Below, piece after piece: positions 1 through 8,013 of a DNA stretch of 64,000 nucleotides (position 1 is the stretch's first letter; the number at the start of each line of letters is the position of its first letter). The stretch lies in contig NZ_JBLBVK010000057.1 in the NCBI RefSeq assembly GCF_047314965.1, positions 173,845-237,844 of the forward strand. The letters are read 5' to 3'. The DNA is from JAVJUV01 sp047314965 (lineage in GTDB: Bacteria; Pseudomonadota; Alphaproteobacteria; Rhodobacterales; Rhodobacteraceae). A program made the position numbers and the translations under genes. Under the pieces are notes generated by a model that saw only the letters and a list, made by a program, of their open reading frames with translations, was not told the origin of the DNA and made no database searches.

Positions 1-49
1 GCGGTGACCATCTCGGCCGGACTATACATTATCCATCGGGAACAGTCGG

Positions 50-709
50 TTAGTCGATCAATGCGGCAAGCGCCGCGGCAAGCGCCTCCCGCGGCGTGAT
101 CACGAGGCAACCGGGAGCATCGAATTCTATGCTGACCGGCCCGGTCACCCGGTTCGATATGCCGACGCGACCCATCGGAGACAGGGTCAGGCCGTCGATC
201 GGCCAGTGAAGCCCGGAAGATCGCCCGGTCATCGGGACCATGGGGAACAACGACACGCGCGTGTCGGGTTCAAGGTTCAGTTCAAGTTTCTCTGGCGCGG
301 CGAACACCACGTCGCTTTGCCCCAGGATCAGCACCGGAGGTCCGATCCGGCGAGCCAGGACCGACCAGACCGCCATGGTGTGATCCACGCGGCCCGCGGT
401 GAACCCGGTCGCTATGATGAAGGGCGCAACTATGCGGGAAAGGCATTTTTCGAAGTCGGTGGTTTCCTGCTCGGCGATCCGGATCAGACGGCTCCCGGAA
501 AAATCATCCGCGTGGATGCCGTCAAACGAATCGAAATCGCCAATGACGGCCGCGGGCAGAAATCCGGCATCCCGGCAGAAATTCGCGCCGCCATCGGCGG
601 CGACAAGCGTTGGTGCGATGTTAAGAGCTTGGGCAATATCGTCGCGCATAGGCAAACCGGCGCCAACCAGCGTTACCCCCTGAGAGGATTGAACATTGTC
701 GCTCTGCAT
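50..709 (-). CDS. thiN: Thiamine diphosphokinase (thiamine pyrophosphokinase)
   Basis: Transfers pyrophosphate from ATP to thiamine, giving the cofactor thiamine diphosphate in the cytoplasm. The 219-residue product has the family's ADGG motif near residues 38-41 and the acidic GDFDS motif at 57-61, which binds Mg-ATP, followed by a TDFEK stretch and a GRVDHT segment, all in the expected order. The length is normal for the family. It is transcribed leftward, away from the next gene, so the roughly 140-base gap at 710-851 should hold both promoters. No riboswitch is visible upstream, as expected for a salvage kinase. The cofactor it makes is used by Xsc a few kilobases away, but the two genes are not in one operon. 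Confidence 0.93.
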   Translation of the reverse strand: MQSDNVQSSQGVTLVGAGLPMRDDIAQALNIAPTLVAADGGANFCRDAGFLPAAVIGDFDSFDGIHADDFSGSRLIRIAEQETTDFEKCLSRIVAPFIIATGFTAGRVDHTMAVWSVLARRIGPPVLILGQSDVVFAAPEKLELNLEPDTRVSLFPMVPMTGRSSGLHWPIDGLTLSPMGRVGISNRVTGPVSIEFDAPGCLVITPREALAAALAALID

Positions 710-851
710 GCTCCACTGTCTCCCGCCGGCGTAACAGACGCCATATTTATGACCAGAAAAATTCTTGTGAATTCCTCATGTCTGTTCCTATTTTCGACCG
801 CCCCGGTGGTAAACACATTGTTGCTGTGCTTGGGGAGAAAGCGATCGAGGT
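710..851. other. Divergent intergenic region between thiN and the acidic-protein gene
   Basis: This 142-base gap separates two divergent genes. It is more AT-rich than its surroundings around 750-800, which suits promoters, but I could not assign convincing -35/-10 pairs. A GAGG just before the ATG at 852 can serve as ribosome binding site for the rightward gene. Confidence 0.3.
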
Positions 852-2528
852 ATGACCGGATCGACGAAAATTCTGACGGTGTCTTATGGCACGTTCAGCT
901 GCACGCTGGAGGGATTTGACGACCCGTTCGGCACGATGCGTGGCATTGCGGAGTATTTCCGTGATCTCGCCGCCGACGACCGGTATTTCGGTGCCGAACC
1001 TCCGACACCCGATGTCGAGATGTTGCAGCGCATTGCCGAAAAGGAAGTCCAGCGACGGGTCGAGGCGCGTCTGGGCGACAGCGGTGTCGCGCTGACTCAG
1101 GTGTCCGCGGTTCCCGAAGATTCAGTTCCGGAAGCCGAGACTGATGAGCCGGAAGCAGCAACCTCGCCACGTGAAACGGCTCGTCCAAAAGCGGAGCCGG
1201 TGGCTTCCGTTGACGCTGACGATGACTTCGATCACGGACCTCTGGCCCATGACGATGAATACCTGTTGTCGGATGAGCCTGAAGATGTGCTTGCGGTCGA
1301 CCCGGATGCGCGGGTGACGGCGGAAGGTCCTGCCGAGACGGTTGCGGAGAAGCTGCGGCGCATCCGTGCCGTTGTATCACGCTCGATTGAACCGGAGGTG
1401 CGCGAGGACGACCGGTCTTTTAGCGACTCACAGGCTCTGCCAGCCGGAGAACAAAGCGAGGCGCCCGCAAAGCGTCGGGCCCTGACGGAGACAATTCGCC
1501 AGATCACGGAAGATCTTGCGGAAGACGACTCGCCCGAAGAGGACTCGGGTTTTGATCTCTCGGCCGAAGACGATGGAGATCGTTCTCAGAATTTGTTCGA
1601 GGACGATACCGCCGCCGCTGAAGTCAAAAGTGAAGATGGCTGGGATTTCGATGAAGACGAAATGACTCCGGCAGAGGCATCAGCCGAGGACGCGGCCGAA
1701 GAGGACGACGTTGCGGCGAGGGATGCTGCTGATAAGGACATAATCTCGAATATCATGAAGCGGGATCAGGCACCGTCTTCTGGCGATGTGCCGAGTCCTG
1801 CGGCGTCCAAGGATGAAGATGGCGGCACGGCAGAGACAGCCCCCCGCCGTTCGTCAAAGCCGCTCTCGCCCTTGTCGGATGAGAATGGCGATGTGGGACG
1901 TTTGCTGGCTGAAACGGATAACTACCTGAAGGATGACGAGGGCATTCGCCGCCGCCGGGTGATTTCCCAGATGCGCGCCGCCGTGGCTGCCACCAAGGCC
2001 GATCGCCTTGTTTCCCGTCGGGTGATCACGCCCGAAGAAGAGATCGCGGCCGAACAGGAGCGCTACCGCGTTGACCTAAGCGAGGTCGTCCGCGATGTGT
2101 CGAGGCCCTTGCCGGGCAAAGAGCCGGAGCGCCGCCCGTCGATCGCTCCTCTGGTTCTGGTGTCCTCGCAGCGCATCGACAGCTCGGCTTCGCCTCAGCC
2201 GGCTCGTCCGGCGCCGAGGGAGACTGCCGGTGAGAGTGAGGATTTCGTCGGCTTCGCCAAGGACATGGGCGCGAAAGAGCTGCCCGAGCTGCTTGAAGCC
2301 GCCGCTGCCTATGCCTCGTTTGTCGAAGGACAATCATCTTTCACCCGACCAGAAATCATGAAGCGTGTGGCCCGCGTCGATCCGGCGCTCAAGCTTTCCC
2401 GGGAAGACGGGTTAAGGTCATTCGGCCAGCTTCTTCGCCAGGGTACGTTCCGCAAGCTAGAGAGAGGCCAGTTTACGATAGCCGACACCTCGCGCTTCAA
2501 GCCCGATCGGCGCATCGCGGGCGAATAA
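852..2528 (+). CDS. Large acidic protein of unknown function
   Basis: Function not recognised. The 558-residue product has three parts. An N-terminal segment of about 75 residues looks folded (ILTVSYGTFSCTLEGFDDPF, then a helical stretch). A long middle section, roughly 90-440, is very rich in Asp, Glu, Ala, Ser and Pro and is probably disordered. A C-terminal segment, from about residue 460, contains EDFVGFAKDMGAKELPELLE and looks like a compact helical domain. No signal peptide or membrane segment is seen. I recall similar proteins in other Rhodobacteraceae under misleading names, but nothing in the sequence supports an enzyme or chemotaxis role. It stands alone, with a clear terminator directly downstream. 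The ATG at 852 follows a GAGG. Confidence 0.85.
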   Translation: MTGSTKILTVSYGTFSCTLEGFDDPFGTMRGIAEYFRDLAADDRYFGAEPPTPDVEMLQRIAEKEVQRRVEARLGDSGVALTQVSAVPEDSVPEAETDEPEAATSPRETARPKAEPVASVDADDDFDHGPLAHDDEYLLSDEPEDVLAVDPDARVTAEGPAETVAEKLRRIRAVVSRSIEPEVREDDRSFSDSQALPAGEQSEAPAKRRALTETIRQITEDLAEDDSPEEDSGFDLSAEDDGDRSQNLFEDDTAAAEVKSEDGWDFDEDEMTPAEASAEDAAEEDDVAARDAADKDIISNIMKRDQAPSSGDVPSPAASKDEDGGTAETAPRRSSKPLSPLSDENGDVGRLLAETDNYLKDDEGIRRRRVISQMRAAVAATKADRLVSRRVITPEEEIAAEQERYRVDLSEVVRDVSRPLPGKEPERRPSIAPLVLVSSQRIDSSASPQPARPAPRETAGESEDFVGFAKDMGAKELPELLEAAAAYASFVEGQSSFTRPEIMKRVARVDPALKLSREDGLRSFGQLLRQGTFRKLERGQFTIADTSRFKPDRRIAGE

Positions 2529-2545
2529 CTCTCTGAATCTCTTGA

Positions 2546-2576
2546 AAAGCGGCTCCTTCTTCGAAGGGGCCGTTTT
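2546..2576 (+). terminator. Rho-independent terminator
   Basis: A 10-bp GC-rich stem (2550-2559 pairing with 2563-2572, one G-U pair) with a 3-base loop is flanked by AAAA and TTTT. It lies just after the stop codon at 2528 and separates the acidic-protein gene from the sulfonate locus. Confidence 0.8.
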
Positions 2577-2603
2577 CGTTTGAGCCTCTTGCTCTCGGGG
2601 AGT

Positions 2604-2637
2604 CTGGCCTTATGATTGGATTTCCAAATAGGTCCAG
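2604..2637 (+). promoter_or_regulatory. Putative TauR autoregulatory sites
   Basis: Two copies of a CTGGnCYTAt-like element face each other: CTGGCCTTAT at 2604-2613 and, on the other strand, CTGGACCTAT at 2628-2637. They lie just ahead of the tauR start at 2643. From memory, TauR of Rhodobacter capsulatus recognises CTGGACYTAA repeats. The match is by eye. Confidence 0.5.
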
Positions 2638-2642
2638 ATTTC

Positions 2643-4100
2643 ATGGCAATCTCGGAAGAGACGTTCTTTCTCGATCCCGCGTTCGAGGGAACACTGCAAA
2701 AACAGATCCAGTCGATGATTGCCGAGGGCATCCTGTCCGGCCGTTTCCGGCCGGGCGAGAAGCTGCCATCCAGCCGCGGTCTTGCCCGCCACCTTGGGAT
2801 CAGCCGGATCACCGTGACGCTGGCCTATACCGAGCTTCAGGCCGACGACTACATCGTGTCTCGTGGCCGTTCTGGCTACTTCGTGTCCGATACCGCGCCT
2901 CAACCAAGGCTATCCGGACCGGTTTCTGTTCGCGAAGATACGGTCGACTGGAACAGCGTTGTCGGCACGCGGTTCTCCGCGCTTCGTCAGGTGCGTAAAC
3001 CCGACAACTGGCAAAGCTACCGTTACCCGTTCATCTACGGTCAGGCGGACGCGACCCTGTTCGACCATGCGAACTGGCGGCTTTGCGCGCTGCAGGCGCT
3101 GGGGCAACGCGATTTCAACGCGATGACGGCGGACTACTTCGAACGGGACGACCCGAAACTCGTCGAGTTCATCGCCCGTCATTCGCTGCCTAGGCGGGGC
3201 ATTGTCGCGGGGCCGGACGAAATCCTGGTGACACTCGGCGCGCAGAACGCGCTTTGGATCGCCGCCCAGGTGCTGCTGAATTCCAGTCGTACCGCGGTCA
3301 TCGAAAGCCCTTGTTATCCGGGCCTGTCCAGCGTGCTCGCCGAAACCGGGTGCACCATGGTCGCCATTCCGATCGACGACTCCGGTTTGCCGCCCGACAG
3401 TGTGCCTGCCGAGGCCGACGTGGTCTTTACGACACCCAGCCATCATTGCCCCACGTCGGTGACAATGCCGCTGGAGCGCCGGCGGGGACTTCTGGACAGG
3501 GCGTCCCGGGACGATTTCATCGTGGTCGAGGATGATTACGAGTTCGAGATGTCGTTCCTGACGCCGCCGTCTCCGGCGCTCAAGTCGTTGGATCGGGAAG
3601 GGCGTGTGATTCACGTCGGGTCTTTCTCCAAATCTCTCTTCCCGGGCCTGCGCCTGGGATACCTTGTCGGACCGGCGGCGTTCATCCGCGAGGCGCGCGC
3701 GCTCCGGGCGCTTTTGCTGCGTCATCCGCCGGGCCATGTGCAGCGCACGGCAGCCTATTTCATGTCGCTTGGCCACTATGACGCGCTGATCAAGCGCATG
3801 GCCCGTGCCTTCGGGAAGCGTCGGAAGATCATGTCGGCTGCCATTGCGAAGGCCGGGCTGGAAATGGTGGGCGGCGGCGAAGGCGGCTCCAGCTTCTGGA
3901 TCAAGGCGCCGGCAGGTGTGGATACGGAAATTCTGGCCGCACGGCTTCGGGAAAAAAGCGTGTTGGTCGAGCCGGGCGCAGTCTTCTTTCCCCAACCCGA
4001 CCCGCCCCGCTGCTATTTCCGCCTGGCATACAGCTCGATCCCCGAAGATCGGATCGCCAAGGGCATTTCCATCATAGCTGACGAGATCGCAGGCTTCTGA
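2643..4100 (+). CDS. tauR: TauR-like MocR-family transcriptional regulator
   Basis: MocR regulators fuse a GntR-type winged helix to an aminotransferase-like domain that binds PLP. Here residues 18-83 form the DNA-binding part (LPSSRGLARHLGISRITVTL), and the rest is a class I aminotransferase fold with the Schiff-base lysine in GSFSKSLFPG at about residue 330. TauR activates taurine/sulfonate genes in Rhodobacteraceae, and the next gene is xsc, so that name fits. The start was placed at ATG 2643 (485 residues) because family members begin close to this FFLDP segment and because upstream starts fall among the candidate operator repeats. What it senses here is inferred from neighbours and homologues. 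Confidence 0.9.
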   Translation: MAISEETFFLDPAFEGTLQKQIQSMIAEGILSGRFRPGEKLPSSRGLARHLGISRITVTLAYTELQADDYIVSRGRSGYFVSDTAPQPRLSGPVSVREDTVDWNSVVGTRFSALRQVRKPDNWQSYRYPFIYGQADATLFDHANWRLCALQALGQRDFNAMTADYFERDDPKLVEFIARHSLPRRGIVAGPDEILVTLGAQNALWIAAQVLLNSSRTAVIESPCYPGLSSVLAETGCTMVAIPIDDSGLPPDSVPAEADVVFTTPSHHCPTSVTMPLERRRGLLDRASRDDFIVVEDDYEFEMSFLTPPSPALKSLDREGRVIHVGSFSKSLFPGLRLGYLVGPAAFIREARALRALLLRHPPGHVQRTAAYFMSLGHYDALIKRMARAFGKRRKIMSAAIAKAGLEMVGGGEGGSSFWIKAPAGVDTEILAARLREKSVLVEPGAVFFPQPDPPRCYFRLAYSSIPEDRIAKGISIIADEIAGF

Positions 4101-4117
4101 TCGACTGCCGAGAATGT

Positions 4118-4154
4118 CTGGCCTTAGCCGGCGCTGGTAACTGGCCCTAACCGG
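4118..4154 (+). promoter_or_regulatory. Putative TauR direct repeat in the xsc promoter
   Basis: CTGGCCTTAGCCGG at 4118-4131 and CTGGCCCTAACCGG at 4141-4154 are near-identical direct repeats, 23 bases apart start to start, in the 102-base gap between tauR and xsc. They resemble the CTGGACYTAA direct repeat I recall for TauR. Repeats about two helical turns apart suit a dimeric MocR activator. Confidence 0.6.
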
Positions 4155-4202
4155 GAATCGGGTGCGCGCATAAGTTCCGCGCAACTCTTGGAGGAAGCAC
4201 CA

Positions 4203-5963
4203 ATGAAAATGACAACCGAAGAAGCCTTCGTCAAAGTCCTGCAGATGCATGGCATCACCAATGCCTTCGGCATCATCGGTTCGGCCTTCATGCCGATTTC
4301 CGACCTATTCCCAAAGGCCGGCATCAAGTTCTGGGACTGTGCGCACGAAGGCTCCGGTGGTTTCATGGCCGACGGCTATACCCGCGCATCCGGCAAGATG
4401 AGCATGATGATCGCCCAGAACGGTCCGGGCATCACAAACTTCGTCACGCCCGTGAAGACCGCCTACTGGAACCACACGCCGCTGCTGCTGGTCACGCCGC
4501 AGGCGGCCAACAAGACGATCGGCCAGGGCGGCTTCCAGGAAGTCGAGCAGATGAAACTGTTCGAGGACATGGTGGCCTACCAGGAAGAGGTGCGTGATCC
4601 GACCCGTATCGCCGAGGTACTGAACCGCGTGATCCTGAAAGCGCATCGCGCCTCGGCACCGGCACAGATCAACGTGCCGCGCGATTACTGGACACAGGTA
4701 ATCGATATCGAATTGCCGAAGATCGTGGAATTCGAGCGACCCGCCGGTGGCGAAAAGGCCCTGGATGCCGCCGCTGCGCTTCTGAGAAATGCGAAGAACC
4801 CGGTGATCCTGAACGGCGCTGGCGTGGTGCTGGGCGGGGCCATCCCGTCGACCATCGAACTGGCCGAGCGTCTGACGGCGCCGGTTTGCGTTGGCTATCA
4901 GCACAACGACGCTTTCCCCGGCTCCCATCCGCTTTTCGCAGGACCGTTGGGCTACAACGGGTCAAAGGCAGGAATGGAACTGATCAAGGAAGCCGACGTC
5001 GTTCTTTGCCTTGGGACGCGCCTGAACCCGTTCTCGACCCTGCCGGGCTACGGAATCGATTACTGGCCGGTCGATGCGAAGATCATCCAGGTCGATATCA
5101 ACCCCGACCGGATCGGTCTGACCAAGAAGGTCACGGTAGGCATTGTCGGGGATGCCAGGAAGGTCGCCGAGGGCCTGCTGGCGCGTCTTCCCGAAATGGA
5201 TCCGAACGCTGATCGAAAGGCCAGGATTGCACAGGCCAAGAGCGCCTGGGCGCAGCAACTGTCGTCGATGGATCACGAAGAAGACGATCCGGGCACAACA
5301 TGGAACCAGCGCGCCCGTGCAGCCAAGCCCGACTGGATGAGCCCCCGCATGGCATGGCGCGCCATTCAGCGCAGTCTTCCGAAAGAGGCGATCATCTCCT
5401 CGGACATCGGCAACAACTGCGCTATCGGAAACGCCTATCCCTCGTTCGAGGAAGGCCGCAAGTACCTTGCTCCGGGCCTCTTCGGACCCTGTGGCTATGG
5501 TCTGCCGTCGATTGTCGGCGCCAAGATCGGCTGCCCTGATGTTCCTGTTGTCGGCTTTGCCGGTGACGGCGCTTTTGGCATCGCGGTGAACGAACTGACT
5601 GCCATCGGCCGCGGTGACTGGCCGCCGATCACCCAGATCGTGTTCCGCAACTACCAGTGGGGCGCCGAAAAGCGGAACTCTACCTTGTGGTACGACGACA
5701 ACTTCGTAGGCACCGAGCTGGACGAAGGCGTCAGCTATGCCAAGATCGCCGAGGCCTGCGGTCTCAAGGGCGTGGTCGCGCGTACCATGGACGAGCTGAC
5801 CGACGTGCTGGCGCAGGCCATCAAGGACCAGATGGAAAACGGAACCACGACCTTGATCGAAGCGATGATCAACCAGGAACTGGGCGAGCCGTTCCGTCGT
5901 GACGCGATGAAAAAGCCGGTCGCCGTCGCGGGTGTCAGCGACGCCGACATGGCGGCCGAGTGA
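4203..5963 (+). CDS. xsc: Sulfoacetaldehyde acetyltransferase
   Basis: Xsc is a thiamine-diphosphate enzyme that splits sulfoacetaldehyde with phosphate, giving sulfite and acetyl phosphate; it is the key desulfonating step of taurine and other C2 sulfonate degradation. The 586-residue protein has the N-terminal pyrimidine-binding half (GIIGSAFMPI, ENGPGIT-like AQNGPGITNF) and the C-terminal diphosphate-binding motif starting GDG at about residue 454 and running to the FRNYQWGAEKRN segment. Start at ATG 4203 follows a GGAGGA ideally placed. It overlaps the following ackA start by GTGA, so the two are translationally coupled. Taurine uptake and deamination genes (tauABC, tpa or tauXY, ald) are not beside it, so the sulfoacetaldehyde source must be encoded elsewhere. 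Confidence 0.96.
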   Translation: MKMTTEEAFVKVLQMHGITNAFGIIGSAFMPISDLFPKAGIKFWDCAHEGSGGFMADGYTRASGKMSMMIAQNGPGITNFVTPVKTAYWNHTPLLLVTPQAANKTIGQGGFQEVEQMKLFEDMVAYQEEVRDPTRIAEVLNRVILKAHRASAPAQINVPRDYWTQVIDIELPKIVEFERPAGGEKALDAAAALLRNAKNPVILNGAGVVLGGAIPSTIELAERLTAPVCVGYQHNDAFPGSHPLFAGPLGYNGSKAGMELIKEADVVLCLGTRLNPFSTLPGYGIDYWPVDAKIIQVDINPDRIGLTKKVTVGIVGDARKVAEGLLARLPEMDPNADRKARIAQAKSAWAQQLSSMDHEEDDPGTTWNQRARAAKPDWMSPRMAWRAIQRSLPKEAIISSDIGNNCAIGNAYPSFEEGRKYLAPGLFGPCGYGLPSIVGAKIGCPDVPVVGFAGDGAFGIAVNELTAIGRGDWPPITQIVFRNYQWGAEKRNSTLWYDDNFVGTELDEGVSYAKIAEACGLKGVVARTMDELTDVLAQAIKDQMENGTTTLIEAMINQELGEPFRRDAMKKPVAVAGVSDADMAAE

Positions 5964-7111
5964 GCGACGCAGGCGACATCCTCGTCCTGAACGCGGGCTC
6001 GTCCTCGATCAAGTTCGCGGTCTTCGACAGCGACTTGAACCCGAAATGCTCCGGCATCGCCGCAGAAATCGGTGCCGGAGGTTTCGTGGAAGTGGATGGC
6101 GAACGCAAACGCCAGCCACTGATCGATCACAAGGCAGCCCTGCAGGCGGTCTTGTCTGCGCTGAAGTCCAAGGGCATCGGGCTGGACAAGCTTCGCGCCG
6201 CGGCGCACCGCGTCGTCCACGGCGGCAGGAACCTGTCCCAGCCGGTCCGGCTGAACGCTGATGTGCGGGCCGAGATCGCGGCCTGTTCACCGCTTGCACC
6301 TCTCCACAATCCTCATAACCTGGCTGCAATCGACACTTTGGCGCAGATCGCTCCTGAATTGGCGCAATTTGCGAGTTTCGATACTGCATTTCACACAACC
6401 AACCCGGACGTGGCCACCCGCTATGCCATTCCGCGGATGGAAGAAACCAAGGGCATCCGGCGCTATGGCTTCCACGGCCTGTCCTATGCCTCGATGGTCG
6501 CCACCTGGCCCGATGTAACGGGCGAAAAACTGCCCTCGCGCCTCTTGGGATTTCACCTTGGCAATGGCGCATCGCTCTGCGCGATCAAGAACGGCCAGTC
6601 CATCGCCACCACCATGGGCTACTCTCCGCTGGACGGTCTGACGATGGGAACGCGCTCGGGCGGGATCGACGCCAACGCGGTGTTGCGGCTGGTCGAGGAT
6701 CACGGGCTGGAGCGGACCAAGGCGATCCTCAACCACGAAAGCGGACTACTCGGCCTCTCGGGCGGCAAGTCCGACATGCGCAACCTCATGCTCGACCATT
6801 CGGCCGACGCGAATTTTGCGGTCGAGCATTTCTGCTATTGGACGCTGCGCCATGCCGGCAGCCTGATCGCCGCGATGGAAGGCCTCGACGCCATCGCCTT
6901 CACCGGGGGCATCGGCGAGAACGCGGTGACGGTTCGCGCTCTGATCCTGCGCGGCCTTGAGTGGATCGGCGTGCGGATGGACCCCGACGCCAACCACCGC
7001 AACGGGCCTCGGCTTCATGCCGAGACCAGCAAGGTCGGTGTCTGGATCGTGCCGGCGCGCGAGGAATGGATGATCGCACGCGACGCCCTGACCCTTCTGG
7101 AGGCAGCATGA
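5960..7111 (+). CDS. ackA: Acetate kinase
   Basis: Interconverts acetyl phosphate plus ADP with acetate plus ATP in the cytoplasm. The 383-residue product starts with the phosphate-binding motif LVLNAGSSSIKFAVF and carries the family signature blocks RRYGFHGLSY, GFHLGNGASLCAIK and FTGGIGENA in order. Its GTG start overlaps the xsc stop codon (GTGA). This coupling suggests the acetyl phosphate from Xsc is used partly for substrate-level ATP synthesis. It ends four bases before the stop codon of the convergent pta gene. Confidence 0.95.
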   Translation: MSDAGDILVLNAGSSSIKFAVFDSDLNPKCSGIAAEIGAGGFVEVDGERKRQPLIDHKAALQAVLSALKSKGIGLDKLRAAAHRVVHGGRNLSQPVRLNADVRAEIAACSPLAPLHNPHNLAAIDTLAQIAPELAQFASFDTAFHTTNPDVATRYAIPRMEETKGIRRYGFHGLSYASMVATWPDVTGEKLPSRLLGFHLGNGASLCAIKNGQSIATTMGYSPLDGLTMGTRSGGIDANAVLRLVEDHGLERTKAILNHESGLLGLSGGKSDMRNLMLDHSADANFAVEHFCYWTLRHAGSLIAAMEGLDAIAFTGGIGENAVTVRALILRGLEWIGVRMDPDANHRNGPRLHAETSKVGVWIVPAREEWMIARDALTLLEAA

Positions 7112-7115
7112 TGCC

Positions 7116-7982
7116 TCAGCCGAGTGACAGCGAGATGACCGTAGCCGCTACGATGTCGTCAACGCTGGCCCCGCGCGAGAGATCGCAGACAGGTTTGCGG
7201 AACCCCTGTAGAAATGGGCCGATAGCCTGTGCGCCCGCCAATTCCTGCGCCAGCTTGTACGCGATGTTGCCAGCGTCCAGAGATGGGAAGACCAGCACGT
7301 TCGCATCGCCGGAACCCGCGCCCTTGCGCGACGCAATGCCGGGGTTCAACGCCGCATCTGCCTGTACCGGGCCCTCCAGCCCGAAACCGCGCTCGCGCAG
7401 CATCTCGGCTGCCCTGGCCACCTTGTCGACCGACGGACCGGTGCCGCTTGTGCCGGTGGAGTACGACAGAAGCGCCATGCGCGCGCTGCCCAGCAGGGCC
7501 TCACCGGAACTCATCGATGCCACGGCGATCGCGGCAAGTCCGGCGGCATCCGGATCAACGGTCACGGCGCAATCGGCGAAGATCATTTCGCGACCGTCGG
7601 GAAACACCATCAGGAAGAAGGACGAGGGAGCGTCAACGCCTTCGGCCAGCCCGATGGCCAGCGATGCGGCCTCGATCACGCGCCTCGTCGGAGCGACGGC
7701 CCCGGCCACCATGGCGTCAGCCTCGCCGGCGGCCACCATGGCGGCGGCGCGGATCAGCGGCTTGGCGATCATCCGCGAGGCGATCGCGGGCTTCACTCCG
7801 CGCGCCGCCACCAGCACCTGGGCCAAGGCTTCCGACGGCTCGGCCAGCGGCACTGGTTCGGCCAAGCCCTGCGCGCCCAGCCGCCGGGCGGCCTCGGCGG
7901 TGCGTTCGTCTTCCATCTCCGGCAGCACAACGCGGGCTTTTCGCGCGCGCGCCGCTTCGATTGCCGTCTCGATGATACCCAT
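7116..7982 (-). CDS. pta: Phosphate acetyltransferase (short form)
   Basis: Converts acetyl phosphate and CoA into acetyl-CoA and phosphate. At 288 residues this is the short form consisting only of the PTA_PTB catalytic domain, without the regulatory N-terminal half found in enteric Pta. Recognisable blocks include VVLPEMEDERTAEAARRL at the start, MVAGAVAPTRR, and DANVLVFPSLDAGNIAYK near the end. It faces ackA tail to tail with only four bases between the stop codons, so it is not in the xsc-ackA transcript, unlike the xsc-pta order I recall from related bacteria. Role with Xsc is inferred from position and chemistry. Confidence 0.93.
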   Translation of the reverse strand: MGIIETAIEAARARKARVVLPEMEDERTAEAARRLGAQGLAEPVPLAEPSEALAQVLVAARGVKPAIASRMIAKPLIRAAAMVAAGEADAMVAGAVAPTRRVIEAASLAIGLAEGVDAPSSFFLMVFPDGREMIFADCAVTVDPDAAGLAAIAVASMSSGEALLGSARMALLSYSTGTSGTGPSVDKVARAAEMLRERGFGLEGPVQADAALNPGIASRKGAGSGDANVLVFPSLDAGNIAYKLAQELAGAQAIGPFLQGFRKPVCDLSRGASVDDIVAATVISLSLG

Positions 7983-8013
7983 CTATTCCCCCGTTTTTTT
8001 GAGGAGCAGCTAA

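Noticed and set aside
206..919. A 237-codon plus-strand frame overlapping thiN
   Set aside because: It is antisense to a well-supported gene, Arg/Gly-rich, and has no recognisable domain.
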